NCBI GenBank assembly: GCA_026388735.1
Contig: JAPLJG010000080.1
Location: forward strand, 1-43,524
Length of the DNA stretch: 43,524 bases
Reading direction: 5' to 3'
From: Deltaproteobacteria bacterium
GTDB lineage: Bacteria; Desulfobacterota; Desulfobulbia; Desulfobulbales; Desulfurivibrionaceae
A program made the translations under genes and the position numbers. Positions within the stretch are counted from its first letter, which is position 1. Each line of letters opens with the position of its first letter. The notes under the pieces were generated by a model, which was not told where the DNA came from, searched no databases, and saw only the letters and a list, made by a program, of their open reading frames with translations. Below, piece after piece: positions 1 to 6,627 of this stretch.

Positions 1-1
1 C

Positions 2-505
2 CGGGGGCAGGGGAGCGGTTGGACCTGCCTGTTCTTTGCCGAAGCAGGCAACGGTTGCACCATCTATGCGCACCGCCCCGCAACCTGTAGGATTCTCCAG
101 TGCTGGCAGCCGGAACCGCTCCTGGCCACCATCTACCAGAACACCCTGCGCCGCACCGACCTGATCAACCCCAACGACCCGATCCTTGCGGAGATCGAGC
201 GCCATGCACAGGCCTGTCCTGGGCGGGTCTTCACCGACCTGCTCACCCAAGACGACGGGACGGAGGATCTTGCCCGGCTCAGCGAGCTGGTGCGTGCCGA
301 TCTGGCCATCAGGGCCGAGGTTGCCAAAAAGGCAAGGCTTTCACTGGAGCTGGAGTTTTTTCTCTTTGGCCGACCGTTTTTCAAGCAACTGGCAGGGTCT
401 GGGGTAGAATGTGTTGAGGAGGGAGGGGAGATTCGTTTGGAGAGAGAGAACTCCCCTCGCCCACCTGTGGGAGAGGGGTCGGGGGAGAGGGTCAATGAGC
501 ACTGA
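2..505 (+). CDS. YkgJ-family cysteine-cluster protein, 3' part (5' end outside the window)
   Basis: The frame is open from the first bases of the window, so the gene starts upstream. The visible N-terminal part contains cysteines in the arrangement GCTIYAHRPATCRILQCW, which resembles the C-terminal half of the YkgJ/UPF0153 putative Zn- or Fe-chelating cysteine cluster; the first cysteines of that motif would lie outside the window. A helical stretch rich in Leu, Glu and Lys follows. The last ~18 residues (from about position 451) are encoded by a GC-rich inverted repeat that borders the next gene, so the natural C-terminus has probably been replaced by repeat-derived residues. Function is unknown; YkgJ proteins are usually annotated only as metal-binding. 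The family call is moderately sure because only part of the motif is visible. Confidence 0.6.
   Translation, partial: RGQGSGWTCLFFAEAGNGCTIYAHRPATCRILQCWQPEPLLATIYQNTLRRTDLINPNDPILAEIERHAQACPGRVFTDLLTQDDGTEDLARLSELVRADLAIRAEVAKKARLSLELEFFLFGRPFFKQLAGSGVECVEEGGEIRLERENSPRPPVGEGSGERVNEH
451..492 (+). repeat. Left copy of 42-bp inverted repeat flanking the DUF559 gene
   Basis: This 42-bp GC-rich segment is the reverse complement of 828-869 with only two mismatches, both in the small loop of its own internal hairpin (CCCAC..GTGGG). It ends 2 bp before the ATG of the DUF559 gene and encodes the tail of the upstream YkgJ-like gene. Confidence 0.85.
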
Positions 506-872
506 AAAAGTGCTCCTCAATGCCAAGACACTACGCGCCAACCAGACGGAAGCGGAACAGCGTCTGTGGTATAACCTGCGGGCACATCGTTTCATGGATT
601 TGAAATTCAAGCGGCAAAAACCCATGGGCCGCTATATCGTGGACTTTGTCTGCGTGGAACACCAGCTGATTATTGAGATCGATGGCGGTCAACATGCCGA
701 ACAGGCGGGATATGATCTACAGCGGGATGCGTGGTTGCGTGGCCAAGGCTATACGGTATTGCGGTTTTGGAACCACGAAGTCATGCACCAGTTGGAAGGG
801 GTGCTGGAGCAGATTCGGAGTACAATCACCCTCTCCCCCGACCCCTCTCCCACGAGTGGGCGAGGGGAGTAG
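495..872 (+). CDS. DUF559 endonuclease-domain protein (PD-(D/E)XK / Vsr-like fold)
   Basis: A 125-residue DUF559 protein. The family is related to very-short-patch-repair endonucleases and shares the PD-(D/E)XK nuclease fold. The visible core is YIVDFVC (putative catalytic Asp) followed by LIIEIDGGQH (Glu of the ExK-like strand) and a conserved RD..L...GY.V.RFW segment. The start at 495 is chosen because it lies right after the left inverted repeat and begins the recognisable domain (MSTEKVLLNAKTLRANQT); the frame is open further upstream to 411 but that part is repeat sequence. The last ~14 residues (SPDPSPTSGRGE-like) are encoded by the right inverted repeat. The cellular role of DUF559 proteins is unknown; single-domain forms are often found as solitary genes near such repeats. 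Confidence 0.85.
   Translation: MSTEKVLLNAKTLRANQTEAEQRLWYNLRAHRFMDLKFKRQKPMGRYIVDFVCVEHQLIIEIDGGQHAEQAGYDLQRDAWLRGQGYTVLRFWNHEVMHQLEGVLEQIRSTITLSPDPSPTSGRGE
828..869 (-). repeat. Right copy of 42-bp inverted repeat flanking the DUF559 gene
   Basis: Inverted copy of 451-492 (40 of 42 positions match). It encodes the C-terminal residues of the DUF559 protein and ends one base before the last base pair of its stop codon region. Together the two copies delimit a ~420-bp unit. Confidence 0.85.
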
Positions 873-896
873 GACCACGGCCCGAGCAACCAGGCC

Positions 897-1592
897 TTAC
901 TTCACCTCGCGCACCATGATCTCTTCGGACCAGTCGTTGTGCTCAAACTGCTCGTGGTCTGGCTTGGCGGGTTTTTCCTCGGTAAGTCGCTGTTTCACCC
1001 ACTTGAGCACCTGCTCGAATTCGGCGGCCATCTCGGCCATGGCCCGGCCCCGGTGGCTCACTTTGTTTTTCTCCTCCATGGTCAGTTCGGCAAAGGTCTT
1101 GCCCAGCTCGGGATAGAAGAAAATCGGATCGTAGCCAAAGCCGTCCTCGCCCCTCGGCGCGGTGAGCAGCTCGCCTTCGCAGGTTCCCTCGTAGGTCAGG
1201 GCAGGGCCGGAAGGCACGGCGATGGAGATGACACAGTGGAAGGCAGCCTTGCGGTTGGTAATACCTTCCATGTCCTTGAGCAGCTTGGCGGTATTCTCCA
1301 CATCGCGGGCCTTTTCCCCGGCATAGCGGGCTGAGTACACACCGGGCGCGCCATCCAAGGCCTCGACCGCCAGTCCGGAATCATCGGCTATACACGGCAG
1401 CCCCAAAACCTTGGCGGTGAAATGCGCCTTTTTGTAGGCATTGTCGTCAAAGGTTTCGCCGTCCTCAACCACCTCAGGGATGGGGCCGAAATCCGCCAGA
1501 CTCCTTATCTCCACCGGAAAATCCTTGAGCAGCTCCTTAAACTCCTTGAGCTTGCCCTTATTCGTAGTGGCCAGCACCAATATATTGAACAT
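897..1592 (-). CDS. rdgB: XTP/dITP diphosphatase (HAM1/RdgB family)
   Basis: Hydrolyses non-canonical purine nucleoside triphosphates (XTP, dITP, ITP) to the monophosphate plus pyrophosphate, preventing their incorporation into nucleic acids; cytosolic. The sequence shows the family signatures: N-terminal LATTNKGKLKEF nucleotide-binding motif, SDDSGL-type (ADDSGLAVEAL) catalytic acidic motif, GAPGVYSARYAG, and C-terminal GEDGFGYDPIFF and SHRGRA. Length is 231 aa against about 200 for typical members; the excess is a charged C-terminal extension of ~30 residues without obvious motif. Start at 1592 is supported by a GAGGAG ribosome-binding site a few bases upstream. It is divergent from the sulfite reductase gene and convergent with the DUF559 unit, whose stop codon lies 24 bp away. 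Confidence 0.95.
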   Translation of the reverse strand: MFNILVLATTNKGKLKEFKELLKDFPVEIRSLADFGPIPEVVEDGETFDDNAYKKAHFTAKVLGLPCIADDSGLAVEALDGAPGVYSARYAGEKARDVENTAKLLKDMEGITNRKAAFHCVISIAVPSGPALTYEGTCEGELLTAPRGEDGFGYDPIFFYPELGKTFAELTMEEKNKVSHRGRAMAEMAAEFEQVLKWVKQRLTEEKPAKPDHEQFEHNDWSEEIMVREVK

Positions 1593-1708
1593 GATTTTTT
1601 CTCCTCTGGGTTCAGGCTGCGTTGCGGCGACACAATGCTCATTTACCCGTATCCCCGTCGGAAGTCAAGACCGAGCCAGCCCCTGATTTTCCGAAAAAAA
1701 TTTACCTC

Positions 1709-1726
1709 CCTTGACCTGGGTCAAGG
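1709..1726. promoter_or_regulatory. Perfect 18-bp palindrome, candidate CRP/FNR-family operator
   Basis: CCTTGACCTGGGTCAAGG is an 8-2-8 perfect inverted repeat containing TTGAC-N4-GTCAA, the half-site arrangement of FNR/CRP-family regulators such as HcpR and DNR. It lies 57 bp upstream of the ATG of the sulfite reductase gene, in the divergent interval shared with rdgB. The assignment to a specific regulator is inference. Confidence 0.65.
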
Positions 1727-1783
1727 TTTTCACGGACAAGGGGGGATAGATTGCAAAAGAATCTCAACTCAGGAGGACACCCC

Positions 1784-2416
1784 ATGTCAGACCAGCATCC
1801 CAAAACCTACAACATTCTCCCTGGACCCAAAATGGGTCTTGTCACCCCAGACTATTTGGAAGCCGTTGCCGCGGCAGCGCGCAAGCACAATATCCCGCTG
1901 CTCAAGCTCACCTCGGCCCAACGGATCGCCATCGGCGGCCACACCCCTGAAACGGCAGCAGCCATCTGGCAAGATTTCGGGCAGGCCGAAGGCCCCAAAA
2001 AACCGGTGGGCATCCACTATATTCAATCCTGCCCGGGCGTGCAGTGGTGCAAGTTCGGCAGACAGGATTCCCCGGCTCTAGGCAAGAAGCTGGAGGCCCT
2101 GATGACCATCCCGCTCCCTGCCAAGGCCAAGGTCGGGGTTTCCGGCTGCTCCATGAACTGTTGCGAGGGGTTTGTCCGCGACCTCGGGGTGTTTGGCAAG
2201 AAGAACGGCTGGACCCTGGTTTTTGGCGGCAACGGTGGCGGGCTGCCGAGGATTGGCAACATCATCGCCCAAGACTTGAACGATGATGAGGTCGTCGGTC
2301 TGGCGGAAAAATGCCTCAGCCACTACGCGGCCAACGCCCGCAAGCTGGAACGTACCGCCCGCTTCATGGAGCGCACCGACTTGGAAAAATTCAAGGAAAC
2401 GGTGCTGGGCAAATAG
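1784..2416 (+). CDS. Low-molecular-weight siroheme/[4Fe-4S] sulfite reductase
   Basis: A 210-residue protein of the nitrite/sulfite reductase ferredoxin-like half-domain family. Small monomeric assimilatory-type sulfite reductases of about this size are known from Desulfovibrio; they reduce sulfite to sulfide using one siroheme coupled to one [4Fe-4S] cluster. The siroheme/cluster motif is complete: C83-x5-C89 (SCPGVQWC) and C122-x3-C126 (GCSMNC), with an additional C127, and the intervening residues agree with the family (GCSMNCCEGFVRDLGVFG). The ATG at 1784 is preceded by a perfect AGGAGG eight bases upstream; an earlier in-frame codon at 1751 lacks such a site. No partner subunit is adjacent, so electron donor is unknown. 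The palindrome at 1709-1726 suggests regulation by an FNR-like protein. Confidence 0.85.
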   Translation: MSDQHPKTYNILPGPKMGLVTPDYLEAVAAAARKHNIPLLKLTSAQRIAIGGHTPETAAAIWQDFGQAEGPKKPVGIHYIQSCPGVQWCKFGRQDSPALGKKLEALMTIPLPAKAKVGVSGCSMNCCEGFVRDLGVFGKKNGWTLVFGGNGGGLPRIGNIIAQDLNDDEVVGLAEKCLSHYAANARKLERTARFMERTDLEKFKETVLGK

Positions 2417-2428
2417 CCGAGAGCAACC

Positions 2429-3679
2429 TTAAAACCAAAGATTACAGACCGTCACCGCAGCAATGAGCCCTGCTGTTTCGCCGCAGAGCGCGGCGGGCAG
2501 GGCGTGGCGCGTGCGCCGGATGCCGATGGCGCCAAAGTAAACGGCCAGCACGTAGAGGGTGGTTTCGCTGGAGCCTTGGATAACCGAAACCATGGCGGAG
2601 AGCAGGCTGTCCGGCGACTGTTTGATGATCTCGCTCATGAAGGCGAAGGAGCCGCTGCCGGACAAGGGCCGCAACAGGCCCATGGCCAGAGCCTCGGCCG
2701 GCATGCCCACCGCAGAGGTCAACGGCGAGAGGACAGCGACCAGGATATCCATGGCCCCGCTGGCCCGGAACATGCCGATGGCAACAAAGATCGCCACCAT
2801 GAAGGGAATAATCCGCATGGCCGTGGTGAAACCCTCCTTGGCCCCGTCGGTGATGGTTTCATAGATCCGCACCCCCCGCAGATAGCCGAAGATCAACAGC
2901 CCGGAAATCAAGGCCGGAATCAGCCAGCTGGACAGACTGTTGAGGCTGGCTGCGGAAAAGGCCAACGGCTCCGCCGCACTCATCAGTTGATACACAGCCC
3001 CCCCCGCAAATGCCGCAACCAACAACCCGATGAACCATTTCCCGGTCGTACTCGGCGGGAACAGCTCCGGTTCAGCGCACTCTGCCTCGATCTCTGATTC
3101 GCTCGTCTCATGGATTTTCGACACCATGACCGATTCCTGCCCGCTGTTTCCGCGGGCCAGCATCTTGGCCGCCACGATGGCCACGATGGTGGAGCAGGTA
3201 GTGGCAATAAGCGAAGGAATAAAAATGGCGGCCGGGCTTGTCGCACCCGCAGCGGCCCGGATGGTGATCACCCCCAAGGGCAGCAGGGTGACGCTGGAGG
3301 TGTTGATCGCTAAAAACAGGCACATGGCGTTGGTGGCCGTGCCTTTTTCCGGAGCGAGCTTTTCCAGTTCCTGCATGGCCTTGATCCCCATGGGCGTGGC
3401 CGGATGGTCGTGGGGCACATCGGGAAACAACCGGACCATCAGGGGCCGCACCCACCGAGCCACAATCCGCATCAACCCCCCGGCCTCGGCCACCTTCATG
3501 ATCCCCAGCCAAAGGGCCATGGGCCCAATCAGGCCGATGGCCAGGACAACCGCGTCCTTGGCCGACTCGAACGAGGCCTTGGTCAGGGCGTCCATCCGGT
3601 TGGTGTAGGCGGCGGTCACCGTGGCCAGCACGACCATGGACAGCCAGATGATATTGATAACCGAAGCTTTCTGTTTCAT
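2429..3679 (-). CDS. SpmA/SpmB-like nucleoside-recognition (Gate) membrane protein
   Basis: A 416-residue polytopic inner-membrane protein combining what Bacillus encodes as SpmA and SpmB (spore maturation) in one chain. Two homologous Gate (nucleoside recognition) domains are visible: an N-terminal one with LIGPMALWLGIMKVAEAGG and GTATNAMCLFLAINTSSVTLLP, and a C-terminal one with RIIPFMVAIFVAIGMFRASGA and RPLSGSGSFAFMSEI plus QGSSETTLYVLAVYFGA. A hydrophilic linker rich in Glu/Ser (SEIEAECAEPELFPPS) lies between them at about residues 190-215. The substrate in non-sporulating bacteria is unknown. Start 3679 has GGGGGAAG upstream; upstream in-frame codons at 3703 have none. It is convergent with the sulfite reductase gene, with only 12 bp between stops. 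Confidence 0.85.
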   Translation of the reverse strand: MKQKASVINIIWLSMVVLATVTAAYTNRMDALTKASFESAKDAVVLAIGLIGPMALWLGIMKVAEAGGLMRIVARWVRPLMVRLFPDVPHDHPATPMGIKAMQELEKLAPEKGTATNAMCLFLAINTSSVTLLPLGVITIRAAAGATSPAAIFIPSLIATTCSTIVAIVAAKMLARGNSGQESVMVSKIHETSESEIEAECAEPELFPPSTTGKWFIGLLVAAFAGGAVYQLMSAAEPLAFSAASLNSLSSWLIPALISGLLIFGYLRGVRIYETITDGAKEGFTTAMRIIPFMVAIFVAIGMFRASGAMDILVAVLSPLTSAVGMPAEALAMGLLRPLSGSGSFAFMSEIIKQSPDSLLSAMVSVIQGSSETTLYVLAVYFGAIGIRRTRHALPAALCGETAGLIAAVTVCNLWF

Positions 3680-3848
3680 GTCTTCCCCCGTCATTTTACG
3701 CAAAAAACAGGGTAATCAAAACCCCGGCCAAAACGCCAGGCTTTATTTTTCCATTTTCAAACAACCCCTACAGCCGTTGGCAAACACAACGTAACCAAAA
3801 CTATCCTTACCAAGCCACGAGGAAAAACCATATCCCCGTCGCCTCTTT

Positions 3849-3870
3849 CGCTTGCCAGAGTTGCGGAGAA
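3849..3870 (+). promoter_or_regulatory. Leader motif shared by both TonB-receptor genes (copy 1)
   Basis: CGCTTGCCAG-N3-TGCGG followed by an A-rich run, 88 bp upstream of the receptor-1 ATG at 3937. The same motif with identical internal spacing occurs at 6542-6563, 86 bp upstream of receptor 2. Role unknown; a regulator site or an RNA leader element are both possible. Confidence 0.45.
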
Positions 3871-3936
3871 AATTATACAAGAAAATATCATCTATTCATG
3901 TTGCCCCAAAATCCAACCCATCGAGGCAAATGCGAT

Positions 3937-5904
3937 ATGGCCGTCCCTGCCAACATCCCCTTAACTGTCGGATTGATCCTTGCACTCGCCTTGCCTGCCC
4001 AGGCCGAGACCGAACTGGCCGAATTAAACCTGGAGCAGTTACTGGAAACCACGGTCACCAGCGCCTCAAAATACGAACAGAAACAATCCGAAGTGGCCGC
4101 CTCGGTCAGCATCATCACCCGCGACGAGATCAAGGCCTTCGGCTGGCGCACACTGGATCAGGCCTTGGCCAGCCTGCCCGGCATTCACACCACCAACGAC
4201 CGTCAATACACCTATTTGGGCGCACGGGGTTTCGGCCTGCCCGGAGATTTTAACACCCGGGTGCTACTCGCCATCAACGGCAATCGCGTTAATGATTTGG
4301 TATACGACAGCGGCCCATTTGGACGCGATTTTCCGTTGGACCTGGACCTGATTGAGCGCATCGAGTTTGTCGCGGGTCCAGGCGGCGCGGTCTATGGTCA
4401 GAACGCCATGTTCGGGGTGGTCAACGTGATCACCCGCACCGGGGCCCAGGTTGACGGCGGCGAGTTGTCCGCCGGTTGGCAAAGCCCCCAATCGCTAAGG
4501 GAAGGGCGCATCAGTTGGGGCAAGATGCTAAACAACGGCGTCGATGTGCTGGTATCCGCCTCCGGCATGCACGCGCGGGGCGAAGATCTGCTCATGGACT
4601 TTCCGGGCTCGGGCTCCGGGGAGAGCCTTGTGGTCGGCCAGGACGGCGAGAAGGACACGGGATTTTTTACCCGTGTCGGCCGCGGCCCTTGGGCCCTGGA
4701 TTTTGCCCACGGTGATCGGCGCAAGGACGACCCCACTGCAGCCTATCGTTCCGATGCGCCGCCATCAGGGCAGTTTGAGCGCGACATCTATACGCTGACG
4801 CAACTGCATTATCAAGACAACTTCGTCGGTAACACGCTCAATGTGCTGGGTCGCCTGTTCCTGGGCCAGGAACGCTTTGATAGCATCTTCAACTATCTAG
4901 GCGCGCCCAACAACAACACCGGCGCCAGTAACTGGCGTGGCGCCGAACTGCGCTCGCTGTACTCGGGATTCACCGATCACAAGTTCATGCTGGGGCTGGA
5001 ATACCAGGATAATCCCCGCATCGACCAGACCAATGATGACCGAACCACCCCGGGCCTGGACACCGAAATCAAGAGCTCCGGGTACCGCGCCGGGGTTTAT
5101 GCCCAGGACGAATGGCGCCTCAACGACACCTGGTCGACCACCCTGGGCTTGCGGGTGGACCGCAACGATATCACCGGCACTAAACTGAGCCCGCGCGCGG
5201 GGCTGATCTGGCAAACCACCGCTGCGACTACGCTCAAGGCCCTGTACGGCCGCGCCCATCGCGCCCCCAATGCCTATGAGCGGCTCTACGATGACGGCGT
5301 GTCGCAGGTTGCCAATCCCGGCCTGGGGGGCGAGACCATCGACACCACAGAACTGGTCGTGGATCACCGGCTGGCCCGCGATTTCAGCGTGCGCGCCTCG
5401 CTCTACCACTGGAGCATGCAGGATATCATAACCCTGGGCATCGACCCGGTCAGCGGTCTGCCGCAATACCAGTCCGGCAACAAGATCAAGGCCGATGGGC
5501 TGGAACTGTCCGCCGACAAGCGCTGGGACTGGGGTGGTCGCGCCCGCGGCAGTGTGTCGTATCAGGAGATCGCGTATGTCGACGGTGGCGATTTGCCCAA
5601 TGCCCCCCAATGGCTGGGCAAACTCCTTTTCTCCAGCCCCCTGCCCTGGGAGGGTCTGCGTTTGGGCTATGAACTCCAGTACGACGCAAGCCGCAAGGCC
5701 ATCGATAATTCTTCCCTCGACGGCTACTGGCTTTCCCACCTGAATTTGCTTGCCGACAAGTGGGTCACGGGGTTGGAGGTATCCCTGGGGCTGCACAATC
5801 TGTTCAACCAACACTACCAACACCCTGGCGCCGACACGAATTGGCAAACCCGCCTGGCTCAAGACGGCAGAAGCGCCTGGCTCAAGCTGGATTACCGATT
5901 CTAA
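3937..5904 (+). CDS. TonB-dependent outer-membrane receptor 1
   Basis: A 655-residue TonB-dependent receptor. A signal peptide (MAVPANIPLTVGLILALALP, cleavage after AQA) is followed by a short TonB-interaction region, the plug domain (SVSIITRDEIKAFG...LDQALASLPGI...VLLAINGNRVND...IERIEFVAGPGGAVYGQNAMFGVVNVIT; residues ~60-180) and a 22-strand-type beta-barrel ending in the outer-membrane signature LKLDYRF with terminal Phe. The start at 3937 is preferred over 3898 because it gives a proper signal peptide and because the shared leader motif then lies at the same distance as in receptor 2. A YfiR-family gene follows 53 bp downstream, repeating the order seen at 6628-9228. Ligand unknown; no Fur box was recognised upstream. 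Confidence 0.88.
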   Translation: MAVPANIPLTVGLILALALPAQAETELAELNLEQLLETTVTSASKYEQKQSEVAASVSIITRDEIKAFGWRTLDQALASLPGIHTTNDRQYTYLGARGFGLPGDFNTRVLLAINGNRVNDLVYDSGPFGRDFPLDLDLIERIEFVAGPGGAVYGQNAMFGVVNVITRTGAQVDGGELSAGWQSPQSLREGRISWGKMLNNGVDVLVSASGMHARGEDLLMDFPGSGSGESLVVGQDGEKDTGFFTRVGRGPWALDFAHGDRRKDDPTAAYRSDAPPSGQFERDIYTLTQLHYQDNFVGNTLNVLGRLFLGQERFDSIFNYLGAPNNNTGASNWRGAELRSLYSGFTDHKFMLGLEYQDNPRIDQTNDDRTTPGLDTEIKSSGYRAGVYAQDEWRLNDTWSTTLGLRVDRNDITGTKLSPRAGLIWQTTAATTLKALYGRAHRAPNAYERLYDDGVSQVANPGLGGETIDTTELVVDHRLARDFSVRASLYHWSMQDIITLGIDPVSGLPQYQSGNKIKADGLELSADKRWDWGGRARGSVSYQEIAYVDGGDLPNAPQWLGKLLFSSPLPWEGLRLGYELQYDASRKAIDNSSLDGYWLSHLNLLADKWVTGLEVSLGLHNLFNQHYQHPGADTNWQTRLAQDGRSAWLKLDYRF

Positions 5905-5957
5905 TGTCTTCCTGTCGCCAACATTTTTCCACCTCGACCCGGATGCCCAGAGGCGTC

Positions 5958-6500
5958 ATGGACTGGTTTAAGACTGGAAAGAAAACAGGGTTTCGCCTCC
6001 TTTTCTGGGTGCTTGGCTTGCTGTGCTGCCCGTCATTGGTGCATGCCGAAAACCTGGCCGAGTATCAGATCAAGGCGGCCTTTCTGTATAATTTCTTGGC
6101 ATTCACCGAGTGGCCCGCTGAAGTGGGGAACACCATCAATCTGTGCGTCTATGGCCCAGACCCCTTCGGCGAAAACCTGGACAAAATGCAGGGCCAGAGC
6201 CTCGGCACCCGCAGCCTGGCGGTGAAGCGCGTCAACAGCGTGGATGGCTTGCACGGTTGCCAGGTCGTGTTCATCACCCACCCGGTGATGAGCAACCTCC
6301 GCCGCGTTCTCGACAATCTGGGCGACAAGCCGGTGTTGACCGTGGCCGATTCGCAAGACGCCGCGCTCCAGGGCGTCGCCCTCAACATGAGCATGGACCA
6401 AAACAAGGTGACCTTCGAGGCCAATCTGGCAGCCGCCCGCAGCAATAAATTGAATCTCAGCTCCAAGCTGCTGCGCCTGGCTACCAAGGTGTTCCAATGA
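5958..6500 (+). CDS. YfiR-family (DUF4154) periplasmic protein 1
   Basis: A 180-residue secreted protein of the YfiR/DUF4154 family. In Pseudomonas, YfiR is a periplasmic inhibitor that binds the CHASE8 domain of the diguanylate cyclase YfiN. The signal peptide FRLLFWVLGLLCCPSLVHA is followed by the family hallmark EYQIKAAFLYNFLAFTEWP, the central VVFITHPVMSNLRRVL and the C-terminal ...NMSMDQNKVTFEANLAAARSNKLNLSSKLLRLA. Cysteines in the mature part (NLCVYG, LHGCQVVF) resemble the disulfide-forming positions of the family. The start at 5958 has AGAGG just upstream; 5943 is an alternative adding five residues. It sits immediately downstream of TonB receptor 1, presumably in one transcript with it. 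Confidence 0.87.
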   Translation: MDWFKTGKKTGFRLLFWVLGLLCCPSLVHAENLAEYQIKAAFLYNFLAFTEWPAEVGNTINLCVYGPDPFGENLDKMQGQSLGTRSLAVKRVNSVDGLHGCQVVFITHPVMSNLRRVLDNLGDKPVLTVADSQDAALQGVALNMSMDQNKVTFEANLAAARSNKLNLSSKLLRLATKVFQ

Positions 6501-6541
6501 AACTATCAACGCACCTCCCCTTACTCCGAGCATCTTTCTCC

Positions 6542-6563
6542 CGCTTGCCAGTCCTGCGGGAAA
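6542..6563 (+). promoter_or_regulatory. Leader motif shared by both TonB-receptor genes (copy 2)
   Basis: CGCTTGCCAG-N3-TGCGG followed by GAAAA, 86 bp before the ATG at 6628. It matches the copy at 3849 in sequence, internal spacing and distance to the start codon. Here the motif is bounded by CCCGC/GCGGG and could form a short hairpin with TTGCCAG in the loop. Confidence 0.45.
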
Positions 6564-6627
6564 AGAGTAGAATTTTATTATTGCTCCCATCAAACATAGC
6601 CACAGGGCCAAAAAGAGAGGTATAGCC

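Noticed and set aside
4897-5862. 321-codon open frame on the reverse strand
   Set aside because: Shadow of TonB receptor 1; no motifs or ribosome-binding site.
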